Shown one piece after another: positions 27,173 to 37,006 of a DNA stretch of 64,000 nt (positions are counted from its first letter, which is position 1; each line of letters starts with the position of its first letter). The position numbers and the translations under genes are program-made. This DNA is from Chloroflexus aurantiacus J-10-fl (GTDB lineage: Bacteria > Chloroflexota > Chloroflexia > Chloroflexales > Chloroflexaceae), in assembly GCF_000018865.1 (NCBI RefSeq), contig NC_010175.1, positions 4,650,001-4,714,000 of the forward strand. The letters are read 5' to 3'. Below the pieces are notes generated by a model. That model did not search any database. It saw nothing but the letters and a program-made list of their open reading frames with translations, and was not told the origin of the DNA.

Positions 27173-28276
27173 ATGCTGAAACGAACTCCTCTTTACAATG
27201 CGCACCTGGCAATGGGCGCGCGCATGGTCGAATTTGGCGGCTGGGAGATGCCAGTGCAGTATCGCGGCATCATCGAAGAGCACCACGCTGTGCGCAACCG
27301 GGCCGGTCTGTTCGACATCAGTCATATGGGGCGGTTTATGGTGCGTGGTGCGCATGCCGAGGCGTTTCTCCAGCAGATGGTTACCTGTGACGTGCGGGCC
27401 ATCCCGCTCGGCCACGCCAGCTACGGTCTGCTCTGTCGGCCTGATGGTGGGATTGTGGACGACGTGTTCCTGTACCATCTCCCCGACGAGTTTATGGTGG
27501 TGGTGAATGCGGCCAACCGGCAAAAAGACTGGGACTGGCTCCAGCAGCATACGGCTGGATTTGAGGTGGAGATTGAAGATCGTTCCGAGCGTTGGGCGAT
27601 GCTGGCGCTCCAGGGGCCACAGGCTGAACAACTGCTGGCTGGGGCAGAGAGTTCAACAACCGCTGACATTGGCTCGTTGCCGTTTCACGGGGTGGCCATG
27701 ACGACGATCTTCGGGCAAAATGCACTGATTGCCCGCACCGGCTACACCGGCGAAGACGGGTTTGAAATCTTTTTTGAGGCTGTCCACGCCGAACAGTTCT
27801 GGCACGGTTTGCTCGCGCTCGGCGGCAATGCGGTGCAGGCTTGTGGCCTGGGGGCACGTGATAGCCTGCGCTTTGAGGCGTGTCTGGCGTTGTACGGTCA
27901 TGAAATTGACGAGACGACGAATCCTTACGAAGCCCGTTTGGGATGGGTGGTCAAACTGGATAAGGGCGACTTTATCGGTCGGGAAGCGTTGCAGGCGATC
28001 AAGCAGAATGGGGTAAGCCGACGACTGGTTGGTTTCGAGATGGTTGGAAAGGGAATCGCCCGCGCCGGCTATCCGGTACATCGGCCAGACGGCGAGCCGG
28101 TCGGGTTTGTTACCAGTGGTATGCCATCACCGACCCTCGGTCGTCCACTGGGAATGGCGTATGTGCCAACCGATCTCAGTAGCGAAGGTAGTGAATTTGA
28201 TGTCATCGTGCGCGAGCGTCCGGTACGTGCGCGCGTGGTAAAGATGCCTTTCTATAAGCCGCGCTACAAGCGCTAG
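27173..28276 (+). CDS. gcvT: Glycine cleavage T protein (aminomethyltransferase)
   Basis: 367 residues from the ATG at 27173, which gives the family N-terminus MLKRTPLY; in-frame ATGs at 27161 and 27167 are also possible and the ribosome site is weak. Folate-binding T protein: [58 protein letters not shown] and the C-terminal [21 protein letters not shown]. It takes the methylamine from lipoyl GcvH and makes methylenetetrahydrofolate and ammonia. First enzyme gene of the operon gcvT-gcvH-gcvPA-kinase-like-gcvPB. Confidence 0.94.
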   Translation: MLKRTPLYNAHLAMGARMVEFGGWEMPVQYRGIIEEHHAVRNRAGLFDISHMGRFMVRGAHAEAFLQQMVTCDVRAIPLGHASYGLLCRPDGGIVDDVFLYHLPDEFMVVVNAANRQKDWDWLQQHTAGFEVEIEDRSERWAMLALQGPQAEQLLAGAESSTTADIGSLPFHGVAMTTIFGQNALIARTGYTGEDGFEIFFEAVHAEQFWHGLLALGGNAVQACGLGARDSLRFEACLALYGHEIDETTNPYEARLGWVVKLDKGDFIGREALQAIKQNGVSRRLVGFEMVGKGIARAGYPVHRPDGEPVGFVTSGMPSPTLGRPLGMAYVPTDLSSEGSEFDVIVRERPVRARVVKMPFYKPRYKR

Positions 28277-28287
28277 AGGAGTTCGAC

Positions 28288-28677
28288 ATGGCTTACAACA
28301 CTCCATCCGATCTACGGTACAGCAAAACCCACGAGTGGGTACGACAGGAGGGTGATGAGGTCGTGATTGGGATTACCGATTATGCCCAGCACGCGCTCGG
28401 CGATGTGGTGTACATCGAACTGCCGGCAGTCGGCTCGACGATTACCGTCGGCGAGAGCTTCGGGATTGTCGAGTCGGTGAAGGCCAGTTCAGATCTGTAC
28501 GCCCCAGTAAGTGGCGAAGTGGTGGCGGTGAATACTGCGCTCGAAAGCGATCAGGCGCCGATCAACAGTGATCCGTATGGTGCGGGCTGGATGTTGCGCG
28601 TGCGCCCCAGTGGCGAATCGGCTGAATTGCTCGATGCCGAGGCGTATGCTGCGTTTGTTGCCGAAATCGATCATTAA
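28288..28677 (+). CDS. gcvH: Glycine cleavage H protein
   Basis: 129 residues. The lipoyl-lysine is Lys65 in FGIVESVKASSDLYAPVSG. The N-terminus LRYSKTHEWVRQEGDEVVIGITDYAQHALGDVVYIELP and the C-terminal DPYGAGWMLRVRP are typical. It carries the aminomethyl group between P and T proteins. GAGGAG lies 5 bases before the ATG. It is 11 bp after gcvT and 23 bp before gcvPA. Confidence 0.96.
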   Translation: MAYNTPSDLRYSKTHEWVRQEGDEVVIGITDYAQHALGDVVYIELPAVGSTITVGESFGIVESVKASSDLYAPVSGEVVAVNTALESDQAPINSDPYGAGWMLRVRPSGESAELLDAEAYAAFVAEIDH

Positions 28678-28700
28678 ACGTTAGCTAGATGGAAGCTGGT

Positions 28701-30035
28701 ATGACCCACTACATTCCGATTACCGATGCCGACCGCCAGGCGATGCTACAGGCAATCGGTGTTGAAACAATTGAAGACCTCTTCGTTGATGTTCCGGCCA
28801 GTCATCGCTTTCCGCCGCTCGAACTGCCACCACCGTTGTCGGAGCCGGAGCTGATGGCCGAACTCAATCGGCTGAGTGAAGCCAATGCCCATAACCGCAA
28901 GTACAGTATCTTTCTTGGCGCCGGTGCGTACAACCACTTCGTACCGGCAGCAGTCGATCAGATTATTCGCCGGGGTGAGTACTACACGGCCTACACCCCC
29001 TACCAGCCGGAGATCAGCCAGGGAACGTTGCAGGCCATCTTTGAATATCAGAGCCTGATCTGTGCCCTGACCGGCATGGAGATTGCGAACGCTTCGCATT
29101 ACGATGGCGCAACCGCACTCGCCGAATCGGCCATTATGGCGCTCAATGTGGTGCGTAACCGGCGCAAAATCGTGGTGGCACGTAGCGTCAATCCGCAGTA
29201 CCGGGCAGTGCTGCGCACCTATATGCAAGGTCTGGATGTCGAGATTGTCGGTGATGAGAATCCGGGTGCCACTATCGCCGACGCCCTGGCCCAGGTTGAC
29301 GATCACACGGCGCTGTTGATCGTGCAGAATCCCGATTTCCTCGGTCGCATCCACGATCTACGCGGCCTGGGTGCCCAGGTGCAGGCACGAGGTGCCCTGC
29401 TCGCCGTGCATTTCGACCCCATCGCTCTGGGGCTGTTCCAGACCCCAGCCGAGGCCGGGGCCGATATTGCAACCGGTGAAGGCCAACCCCTGGGTCTCGG
29501 CCTGGCCTTCGGTGGCCCGTACCTCGGTATCTTCACCACACGCCAGAAGTACGTCCACAAGATCGCCGGACGGATTGTTGGAGTGACGAAAGATGTCGAT
29601 GGGCGAATGGCCTACGTGCTGACCCTGCGCGCACGCGAGCAAGACATTCGCCGTGAGCGGGCAACGAGCAATATCTGTACGAATCAGGGTCTGATGGCAC
29701 TGGCCTCGGCGGTGTACATGTCGCTGATGGGGAAGCGCGGGATGCGTGCGGTGGCCGAGATTACCTACCATCGGGCACACTACGCTGCGCAGCGGATCAG
29801 CGAACTGACCGGTTATCGGGTACTTGCCGACCAACCCTTCTTCCGCGAGTTCGTGGTGCAATGCCCGCGACCGGTCGCCGAGATCAATGCTGCCCTGCGT
29901 GAACAGGGAATCATTGGCGGCTATGATCTCAGCGCCGATGAACCACATCTGGGCCACGCCATGCTGGTTGCCGTGACCGAGATGAATACACCGGCAGAGA
30001 TTGATCGGTTTGTAGCCGCATTGGCTGCCATATAG
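28701..30035 (+). CDS. gcvPA: Glycine decarboxylase subunit 1
   Basis: 444 residues from the ATG at 28701, matching the family start MTHYIPITDADRQAML; an ATG 12 bases earlier is in frame. It is the N-terminal half of the P protein in the two-subunit form: SIFLGAGAYNHFVPA, YTAYTPYQPEISQGTLQAIFEYQ, NASHYDGATALAESAIMA and TKDVDGRMAYVLTLRAREQDIRRERATSNICTNQGL. It pairs with gcvPB (31055), which holds the PLP lysine, to decarboxylate glycine. Unusually, a 1-kb kinase-like gene separates the two subunit genes. Confidence 0.94.
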   Translation: MTHYIPITDADRQAMLQAIGVETIEDLFVDVPASHRFPPLELPPPLSEPELMAELNRLSEANAHNRKYSIFLGAGAYNHFVPAAVDQIIRRGEYYTAYTPYQPEISQGTLQAIFEYQSLICALTGMEIANASHYDGATALAESAIMALNVVRNRRKIVVARSVNPQYRAVLRTYMQGLDVEIVGDENPGATIADALAQVDDHTALLIVQNPDFLGRIHDLRGLGAQVQARGALLAVHFDPIALGLFQTPAEAGADIATGEGQPLGLGLAFGGPYLGIFTTRQKYVHKIAGRIVGVTKDVDGRMAYVLTLRAREQDIRRERATSNICTNQGLMALASAVYMSLMGKRGMRAVAEITYHRAHYAAQRISELTGYRVLADQPFFREFVVQCPRPVAEINAALREQGIIGGYDLSADEPHLGHAMLVAVTEMNTPAEIDRFVAALAAI

Positions 30036-30075
30036 CAGGTCAGGCTTTGGCCTGTGTGCGACTGAGTTGAAGCGT

Positions 30076-31062
30076 ATGGTCACCGACCTGTCACTCCCCC
30101 AAATCGAACGCATTGTCACCCGCATCCTGCCGGGAACGCGGGTACGCGATGCTGCACCACTCGGTGCGCGGAGCCTGCTGATCACGGCGACTGACCGTCA
30201 GTTTGTGCTACGGTTACCGGTCGGGGTAGATCAGTGGGCAGGGGAAGCGTTGCAAACTGAAGCGCTCGCGCTCCGTTCGTTACAGGCCGAGATCGATCTT
30301 CCCCTGCCATCAGTGTTGGGGATGACCCCTGCTGTTGCCGATGATCCACCGGCACTGGCCCTGAGTTATCTTGCCGGTACCCCACTCTCTGAAATAATCA
30401 CCGCCGTTGAGGAGGACGCGCGCTTTGCAATCGGCGAGGCGCTGGCAACGGTAATGACTCGTATCCACAGCTATCAGGCCCCACAGTACGGTCAAATCCA
30501 CCCCGACAACCTGCCGACGCTGACCCCACAATCACCTGCCCCTGGGGCTGACGTGGCGTATCTGCGGCAGCGGGCAGCCACTGCCATCGATGCCGCCGTT
30601 GCCCAGGGCCGCATGACACCCGACCAGAGCGACTGGCTCCAGCGTCGGCTTGGCGAATGGCTGACCACCACCGCCCGCCCGGCCTGCCTGGTTCACGGCG
30701 ATCTGCACCCGCGGCGGCTGATCGTGCGCCGGCGCGAACGGGACTGGCGTCTGGTTGGGGTGGTGGGATGGGGATTCGCCCAAACCTGGCGACCCGCCTG
30801 GGATCACGCGACGCTCCATCTCAACTTTGCCGACCCTGAGTACTTCGGTCTGCGCGTTGGCTACGGCGCAGCCTACAACGAAACCACCGACCGTCGCTAC
30901 GATCAGGTGCGCGAGTTTGCCCTCCTTCCCTACCGGCTCACCCTGTTGATCGAACGTGAATGTGTCGATCTGGCGCTCAACATCGCCACCGGTCTGGATA
31001 CCGTACAGGCACCACCTATCGTAGCGACACCCGATACACCTGGAGAGAACAGCGATGAATAA
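30076..31062 (+). CDS. Degenerate aminoglycoside-phosphotransferase-fold protein (pseudokinase candidate)
   Basis: 328 residues. APH/choline-kinase fold: the catalytic-loop region reads LVHGDLHPRRLIV (His207, Asp209) and the Mg-binding segment reads VGVVGWGFAQTWRP. In active family members these read HGDLHPGN and xxxDWG. Here the metal-binding Asn is Arg214 and the metal-binding Asp is Gly231, while Asp209 is kept. The ATP-side segment FVLRLPVG has Arg where Lys is usual. The gene lies between gcvPA and gcvPB and overlaps the latter by 8 bases, so it is translated with the operon. Probably a non-catalytic binding or regulatory protein, or an enzyme with altered chemistry. The TTG at 30067 is an alternative start. 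Confidence 0.75.
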   Translation: MVTDLSLPQIERIVTRILPGTRVRDAAPLGARSLLITATDRQFVLRLPVGVDQWAGEALQTEALALRSLQAEIDLPLPSVLGMTPAVADDPPALALSYLAGTPLSEIITAVEEDARFAIGEALATVMTRIHSYQAPQYGQIHPDNLPTLTPQSPAPGADVAYLRQRAATAIDAAVAQGRMTPDQSDWLQRRLGEWLTTTARPACLVHGDLHPRRLIVRRRERDWRLVGVVGWGFAQTWRPAWDHATLHLNFADPEYFGLRVGYGAAYNETTDRRYDQVREFALLPYRLTLLIERECVDLALNIATGLDTVQAPPIVATPDTPGENSDE

Positions 31063-32530
31063 CGAGGAACCACCGATTTTTACCTATTCGCAGCCGGGCA
31101 AGATTGGCGTCAATCTACCGGCAGCCGGCGTGGCACCAACCCCGCTACCCGACGATCTGCTACGGCAAGACGATCTGGCCGGCTTTCCCGAACTCACCGA
31201 GCCGGAAGTGATTCGTCACTTTACCCGGATCAGTCAGCGCAACTATGCCATCGACACCGGCTTCTACCCGCTCGGTTCGTGTACGATGAAGTACAACCCG
31301 AAGCTACACGAAGAAGCGGCCCGGCTACCGGGTTTTGCCGGTGCCCACCCCCTGCAAGATGAAGCGCTCAGCCAGGGGGCGCTGCAACTGATGTACGAAT
31401 TACAAAACTATCTTGGCGAAATCAGTGGCTTTGCGGCAGTGAGTCTGCAACCGGCAGCCGGTGCCCAGGGTGAGCTGACCGGTATCCTGGTGTTCCGGGC
31501 GTGCCATCTCGACCGTGGCGACACCCAGCGCACCGAAGTGCTGGTACCCGACTCGGCGCACGGCACCAATCCCGCCACTGCGGCCATGGCCGGCCTGAAG
31601 GTCGTTGAAGTGAAGAGCGACGCACGCGGAAATGTCGATCTTGACGACCTGAAGGCGAAATTGTCGCCGCGCACAGCCGGCATGATGCTCACCAACCCGA
31701 ACACCCTGGGCCTGTTTGAAGAGCACATCGTCGAAATCTGCCGTCTCGTTCATGATGCCGGTGGCCTGATGTACGGCGATGGCGCGAACTTCAACGCGAT
31801 TCTGGGCATTGCCAAACCGGGAGAGCTGGGTTTCGACTTCATGCACTACAACCTGCACAAGACCTTCACCACCCCGCACGGCGGTGGTGGCCCTGGTTCA
31901 GGTGCAGTGGGGTGTACAGCAGAACTGGCCCCCTACCTGCCCGGCCCGCGGGTACGGCAGCGGGAAGACGGCGGCTACGAATTCTTCACCCCTGAAAAGA
32001 GCATCGGGCGCATGAAGGCATTCCACGGCAACTTCGGGATGCTGGTACGGGCGTGGACGTATATCCGCTCAATGGGGGCTGCCGGATTGCGAGAGGTGAG
32101 TGAAACTGCGGTCTTGAATGCCAACTACGTGCGGGTGATGCTCAAAGACATCTACCCACAGGCGATTGATCGCATTTGCATGCACGAAGTGGTATTGCGT
32201 GGACAGATTGCCGGCGCTCCCAAAGATGTCCGCACCCTCGATATTGCCAAGCGGCTCATTGACTACGGTTTCCACCCGCCGACGATCTACTTCCCGCTGA
32301 TCGTACCGGAAGCGCTTATGATCGAGCCGACCGAAACCGAGAGCAAGCAGACGCTCGATCACTTCATTGCCACCATGCGCCGAATCGCCGGCGAAGCCGT
32401 CGAAACGCCGGACGTGCTGCATGCTGCACCAACCAAAGCGCCGGTACGTCGTCTCGACGAAGTACGGGCGGCGCGCCAGCCGATCCTGCGTTACGATCCC
32501 GCCGCAATTGCACGGTTGCAGGGTGAGTAG
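31055..32530 (+). CDS. gcvPB: Glycine decarboxylase subunit 2
   Basis: 491 residues. It is the C-terminal half of the P protein. The PLP lysine lies in HYNLHKTFTTPHGGGGPG. Other marks: RNYAIDTGFYPLGSCTMKYNPK, SAHGTNPATAAMAG, MLTNPNTLGLFEEHIVEI and GYGFHPPTIYFP-type ending (DYGFHPPTIYFPLIVPE). The ATG has GGAGAG 7 bases upstream inside the kinase-like gene (8-bp overlap). A hairpin terminator follows 33 bp after the stop, closing the operon. Confidence 0.95.
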   Translation: MNNEEPPIFTYSQPGKIGVNLPAAGVAPTPLPDDLLRQDDLAGFPELTEPEVIRHFTRISQRNYAIDTGFYPLGSCTMKYNPKLHEEAARLPGFAGAHPLQDEALSQGALQLMYELQNYLGEISGFAAVSLQPAAGAQGELTGILVFRACHLDRGDTQRTEVLVPDSAHGTNPATAAMAGLKVVEVKSDARGNVDLDDLKAKLSPRTAGMMLTNPNTLGLFEEHIVEICRLVHDAGGLMYGDGANFNAILGIAKPGELGFDFMHYNLHKTFTTPHGGGGPGSGAVGCTAELAPYLPGPRVRQREDGGYEFFTPEKSIGRMKAFHGNFGMLVRAWTYIRSMGAAGLREVSETAVLNANYVRVMLKDIYPQAIDRICMHEVVLRGQIAGAPKDVRTLDIAKRLIDYGFHPPTIYFPLIVPEALMIEPTETESKQTLDHFIATMRRIAGEAVETPDVLHAAPTKAPVRRLDEVRAARQPILRYDPAAIARLQGE

Positions 32531-32562
32531 GACGCATCATACTTATCCTTCGCTCTAAACAC

Positions 32563-32596
32563 GTAGCACAGGCCCAGACCTGTGCTACAGCGTTTT
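32563..32596 (+). terminator. Terminator of the gcv operon
   Basis: A 10-bp stem GTAGCACAGG / CCTGTGCTAC with a 6-nt loop, followed by AGCGTTTT. Confidence 0.75.
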
Positions 32597-32796
32597 GTCC
32601 TGTCAAAGTGCGCACTGTTCCGGGTTTTTGGGAGTGAGAGGCATGCCCGAAGCAGGTTCAAGGAAAATCAACCTCTTTTCGTACCACAAAAAGGTGTCTG
32701 AAACCATGAACAAATCCTCTCGCCAAGAAGAGCGGAGAGCGGTATAATAACGGAAAGAATTGAATACCTGTTCTCAATATCAGGAGTTCTTGCTCC

Positions 32797-33522
32797 ATGG
32801 GGCAAGAACAACTAAGGTACGGGGAAGGGGCTATGAGTCTCTACCGCAGCCGCCACGTCGCGGCCCGCTTTGCGCCGACGCTATTCAGATTGTTTGTCCG
32901 TCTCTACGTCCGACCGCGGGTCGAAGGTATCGAACACATTCCAAGAGAAGGTGCGTTCATTATTGCCGCCAACCATACCAGCCATGCCGATACTGCGGTA
33001 ATCTATTCGGTGTTGCCGCGTGAAGCTCGTGAACGGTTCGTTGCAGCCGCTGCACAGGACTATTTCTTTCAGGGTGGAGTGATGCAATTCCTCTCGCGCA
33101 TCTTGTTTAACGCCATCCCGGTTGCCCGTGACCGACGTGGTGGTCAAGACCCACTCCGCCATGCTGCCCGTGCGCTGCGTGAGGGGTACGCACTCTTGTT
33201 ATACCCTGAAGGAACCCGCAGCAAAACTGGTGAAATAGGCCCATTCCGCAGCGGCGTTGGTCGTCTGATTGCAGAATTTCCCGGTACACCGGTAATCCCG
33301 ACGTATGTAGGCGGTACCAACCGGGTCATGCCGAAGGGGAAAGTTGTTCCGCGCCCGTATCGGGTGACCGTGCGCTTCGGCGAACCGCTGTATTTGAAAG
33401 CGCACCCGAAGCTGCGAGCAACCTGGCAGACTGCCGCCGATGAGGTTCGTGACGCAATTATTCAGTTGAGTGGTATGGATGTTGCGCACAACCTGAATCC
33501 GGTCTCTGAACAAGACACGTAG
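32797..33522 (+). CDS. 1-acyl-sn-glycerol-3-phosphate acyltransferase (PlsC-like)
   Basis: 241 residues. The acyltransferase motif H-x4-D is in AANHTSHADTAV; LLLYPEGTRSKTGEIGPFRSGVGRLI carries the second block and VIPTYVGG the third. It adds an acyl chain to lysophosphatidate in membrane-lipid synthesis, or to a related lipid. Two starts are plausible: 32797 (AGGAG 10 bases upstream) and 32833 (GGGGAAGGGG just upstream, giving MSLYRS). The longer is given. A TATAAT box lies at 32743-32748 without a clear -35. It is preceded by the gcv terminator and is likely monocistronic. Confidence 0.88.
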   Translation: MGQEQLRYGEGAMSLYRSRHVAARFAPTLFRLFVRLYVRPRVEGIEHIPREGAFIIAANHTSHADTAVIYSVLPREARERFVAAAAQDYFFQGGVMQFLSRILFNAIPVARDRRGGQDPLRHAARALREGYALLLYPEGTRSKTGEIGPFRSGVGRLIAEFPGTPVIPTYVGGTNRVMPKGKVVPRPYRVTVRFGEPLYLKAHPKLRATWQTAADEVRDAIIQLSGMDVAHNLNPVSEQDT

Positions 33523-33604
33523 GTTACCCAACCGATCACCACTGAAGGTGGATCGACGGCAGTCTGCATCACGATATTCCGCTGCTTCATGCAGGAGGGT
33601 ATTC

Positions 33605-36223
33605 ATGGCTGCCGTTTCCGATCCACCTTCACCTTCCGCGAAGACCTACCTTCGCGATCACTCAATCCAGCTCCTGCGCGATCTTATCTGGATAAGTCTG
33701 ATAGCCGCACTAGCCTACACCATTTTCAGCCCGATTGACCCATCATTGATGCCACAGCGGATGGTTGTGGTGGTACCGCTGATCCTGGGCTTGTTGGGGG
33801 CCTGGTGGCTTATCCAACGCCAATACCTGCGACTGGCAAGTATCCTGGTGATTAGCATACTCTGGCTGGTACTGGCATTCTCGGCGTTCATCAGTGGTGG
33901 TCTGCAAGCACCGGCGTTTGCCGGCATCCCACTGGTGGTGATCATGGCCGGGATTTTACTCGGCTGGTGTGGTGCTCTGACTATTGCGCTACTTTCAATC
34001 GGTACCGGTGCCCTCTTCGTGCGCTTTGCCGATCTCCTGCCACCACCACCGGTATTCCATTCTCCTCTGGTCTGGTTTATTACCTATACTCTCTACCTAC
34101 TGCTGGCAACCCGCATGATTAGCCAGATTGTTACTCACTTCTATCAGTCTATGCAAGAGACGGATAAAGAACTGAGCGAACGAAAGGCTGTCGAGCAGCA
34201 ATTGCGTCTATCAGAAGAAAAATTTGCCCGCTTGTTTGATTCAGCACCGTTTCCGATGCTTATTGTACGGCTGGATGACAATCTGATCCTGAATGCTAAC
34301 GCCGCTTGCCGCGAATTTTTTGAGTTAAGTAGTGATCAAATCATTAAGCAACACATTAACCGCCTCGATTGGTCACAATTACCCAGCCGCTGGCAGGCTA
34401 TCGCCGATACATTACGCCAGGAAGGAACGGTTAGTGAGGTTGAATTCAGTTTTTGTCGGCGCGATGGCTCAACCTGCTACACCCAATTGACTGCCGAGAT
34501 TGTCGAATTACAGGAAGGGTTGTGTGCGGTCGTCGCATTTCAAGACGTAACACCGTTGCGTCGTGCCAATGAACGACTGATTGAGCTGGCAAGCCAGCAA
34601 GAACAACTGGCAACGCTGGCACGAGAAGCACTCGCGAGTACCGATTTGAATACTCTCTTTGCGGTGGCAGCCGAACAAATGGTACAGGCGTTGCCGATAA
34701 GCGGTGTTGAATTCATCGATGTCGATATTGATGGAAACATCACCATCCGCAACACCTGGGGCGAGGTACCCGCCCAACCTGTACCGGAGAGATTCTTTCA
34801 AGGGCTGACGGTGGATCATCCGGGCTGGAGTAATCTGCCGGCTCCATTAGCGGAACGGGCTGCCGATGTCGCGCAGCACGGTGCTGTGATGCTGATCGGC
34901 GGGCACCAGCGTCTCTTTGGTGCTCTGCTGGTGTACACATCGACGGCGCTTGATGCTGAGGCTATCTTCTTCTTACGCAGCGTGGCAAATGTGCTGGCAG
35001 TTGCCCTGGAGCGCTTCCACGCCGAACAGGAGCGACGTCAGATCGAGAGCCAGATGCTTCAGACGCAAAAGCTGGAAAGTCTAGGCTTGCTGGCCGGTGG
35101 GATTGCCCACGATTTCAACAATCTGCTAACCGGCATTATGGGACATACCAGTCTGGCCTTGATCGATCTCCCTCCGAACCACGAGCTACAACCGCATCTG
35201 GCGGCCATCGACCAGGCTGCACAGCGAGCGGCTGAGCTGTGTCATCAATTACTGGTCTATGCTGGACGCGGCCAACGCTCGCTTGAAGTGGTAGACCTCT
35301 CGAATCTGGTGCGCGAAATGGGGAATATTCTACGTTTACCGACAAACCGGAGTCATCAGGTCGCTATTCACTACGATTTGGACACCAATCTCCCACCGAT
35401 TTTGGTTGAGGCGAGTCAGATTCGGCAGGTTGTGCTTAATCTGCTCACCAATGCGATTGAGGCGATTGGTGAGCGTAGTGGGTCGGTTACGCTGCGGACT
35501 GGGGTCGCGAGTCTCAGTGCAGCAGACCTGCGCCGGCTGCGGCTAATGCCGACAATTCCACCGGGTGACTACGTAACGCTAACGGTGAGCGATACCGGCA
35601 TAGGTATGGACGAAGCAACCCTGCGGCGCATTTTCGATCCCTTCTTCAGTACCAAACCGAAGGGCCATGGTCTTGGCCTTGCGGCTGTACAGGGAATCGT
35701 CCGACGCCACAATGGCGCGATTCGGGTTGAGAGTACGCCAGGATTGGGGTCAACCTTTACCGTGTATCTCCCGGCAGCCCACCAGGCTACCCCGGTAGTC
35801 ACGACCAATGCAACGATGCCCATTGTACTGCGCGGCACCGCGCTGATCGTCGATGACGATCCGGCAATACGGGCCACGCTGAACCGCATCCTGGAACGGG
35901 CCGGCATGGTCACCACGGAGGCTGCCAATGGTCAGGCAGCGCTGAGTATGCTGACCGAGTCGGCGCTGAGCATTGACATTGCCCTGGTTGATCTGGCAAT
36001 GCCGGGTATGAATGGGCTGGAACTGCTGGCAGCGATTCGTCGCCGTATGCCCCAATTACCGGTCTTGCTGATGAGCGGGAATGCCGGCGAAGTGACGAAA
36101 GATAACTTGCCTCTGGATCACTACACCGATTTTTTACCCAAACCGTACCGGTCACGCGATCTGCTGGAAAAAATGAGCACGTTGTTACAGCGAGTAGCGG
36201 CATTGCGTATCCACGGTAGTTGA
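33605..36223 (+). CDS. Hybrid sensor histidine kinase with receiver domain
   Basis: 872 residues from the ATG at 33605 behind AGGAGGG. Residues about 25-180 form an N-terminal membrane domain of roughly six hydrophobic segments. A PAS domain follows (KFARLFDSAPFPMLIVRLDDNLILNANAACREFF), then a coiled coil and a GAF-like region. The HisKA box is LLAGGIAHDFNNLLTGIMGHTS, in the HDFNN subtype; HATPase_c has LLTNAIEAIG, DTGIGMDEATLRRIFDPFFSTK and GLGLAAVQGIVRRH. The C-terminal receiver (about 750-865) starts ALIVDDDPAIRATLNRIL with the phospho-Asp in ALVDLAMPGMNG. No DNA-binding output follows. The signal is unknown. Confidence 0.92.
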   Translation: MAAVSDPPSPSAKTYLRDHSIQLLRDLIWISLIAALAYTIFSPIDPSLMPQRMVVVVPLILGLLGAWWLIQRQYLRLASILVISILWLVLAFSAFISGGLQAPAFAGIPLVVIMAGILLGWCGALTIALLSIGTGALFVRFADLLPPPPVFHSPLVWFITYTLYLLLATRMISQIVTHFYQSMQETDKELSERKAVEQQLRLSEEKFARLFDSAPFPMLIVRLDDNLILNANAACREFFELSSDQIIKQHINRLDWSQLPSRWQAIADTLRQEGTVSEVEFSFCRRDGSTCYTQLTAEIVELQEGLCAVVAFQDVTPLRRANERLIELASQQEQLATLAREALASTDLNTLFAVAAEQMVQALPISGVEFIDVDIDGNITIRNTWGEVPAQPVPERFFQGLTVDHPGWSNLPAPLAERAADVAQHGAVMLIGGHQRLFGALLVYTSTALDAEAIFFLRSVANVLAVALERFHAEQERRQIESQMLQTQKLESLGLLAGGIAHDFNNLLTGIMGHTSLALIDLPPNHELQPHLAAIDQAAQRAAELCHQLLVYAGRGQRSLEVVDLSNLVREMGNILRLPTNRSHQVAIHYDLDTNLPPILVEASQIRQVVLNLLTNAIEAIGERSGSVTLRTGVASLSAADLRRLRLMPTIPPGDYVTLTVSDTGIGMDEATLRRIFDPFFSTKPKGHGLGLAAVQGIVRRHNGAIRVESTPGLGSTFTVYLPAAHQATPVVTTNATMPIVLRGTALIVDDDPAIRATLNRILERAGMVTTEAANGQAALSMLTESALSIDIALVDLAMPGMNGLELLAAIRRRMPQLPVLLMSGNAGEVTKDNLPLDHYTDFLPKPYRSRDLLEKMSTLLQRVAALRIHGS

Positions 36224-36229
36224 GGTCTG

Positions 36230-36600
36230 GGCAAACGTGGCTTCCGCGTGCAGAGGATGGTGCCAGGCACCATGCGCGCCGGAGGCGTGCGCTCCCTGAG
36301 GAGATAGGAGAGGTGTCGTGCGCACCGGAAGCACGCGCTTCCAGCGTCCGCTGTGGTACCGGCACCGTGCGCGCTGGAGACGCACGCTTCCAGTCGTGAG
36401 GGAATGGCACAGACGTGCGCACGAGACGTGCGCTCCCAGCGTCCGGTGTGTACCGACACTGTGCGCACCGGAGGTGTGCGCTCCCAGCGATTCCAGAGAG
36501 GGGAGCACGTACCACTCTCCCGGCTATGCATTACCCACATGTCACGCTGCGTTAGGCCCAGGCTGCAAGCGCTCCCTGTGGCGCAGGCTTCCAGCCTGCG
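36230..36600. repeat. Cluster of short GC-rich palindromic repeats
   Basis: Repeated GCGC(C/A)GGAG(G/A)CG(T/C)GCGCT(T/C)CCAG-type hairpins at about 36269, 36318, 36367, 36416 and 36464, spaced about 49 bp, and a CAGGCTTCCAGCCTG palindrome near 36588. Open frames over this stretch are low-complexity shadows. No gene is supported from 36224 to 37536. Confidence 0.75.
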
Positions 36601-36789
36601 TGGAGGCATCCTCGCCACTGCCGTCAGGTGCTGGCCGTGGCCGTTGGTGTACAGGCACGAACCTGGTGCAACAACACGTCTACGCGCAGGTATCACATGC
36701 CTGCCTGACCGACTCGATGATCGGCACGATCCCATCCAGCACCTCCGTGACCAGGATGGGTAACGGTATGCCACGCGCCGGATCGAGAG

Positions 36790-36830
36790 CGCGGCTGCTG
36801 CGGCAGCATGGCTGCCGCACTCCAAACTGC
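36790..36830. repeat. GCGGCAGCATGGCTGCCGC palindrome element
   Basis: Palindrome TGCGGCAGCATGGCTGCCGCA followed by CTCCA. The same element recurs near 49495, 54250 and 60888 and in altered form near 37088, 54109, 55258 and 57070, always in gene-poor DNA. The surroundings of 36715-36880 are also similar to 60797-60950. Confidence 0.75.
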
Positions 36831-37006
36831 GCGACACGCGCATGATGAGCGGGTAAGGCAATTCATCCAGCACGTGCTGACACGGCTAGAGCGGTGCACT
36901 GCCACTGGGCCAGTCGCTCAAACCAGCACGAATAGCGATCATACCCGCTGATACGCACGTGGTTGACACCAGTTATGGGAATGCATAGCGGTGAGGGCGG
37001 AGCGAG

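Noticed and set aside
36121..36873. 250-residue minus-strand frame over the repeat cluster
   Set aside because: It overlaps the end of the hybrid kinase and is made of palindromic repeat translation (ECGSHAAA-type).
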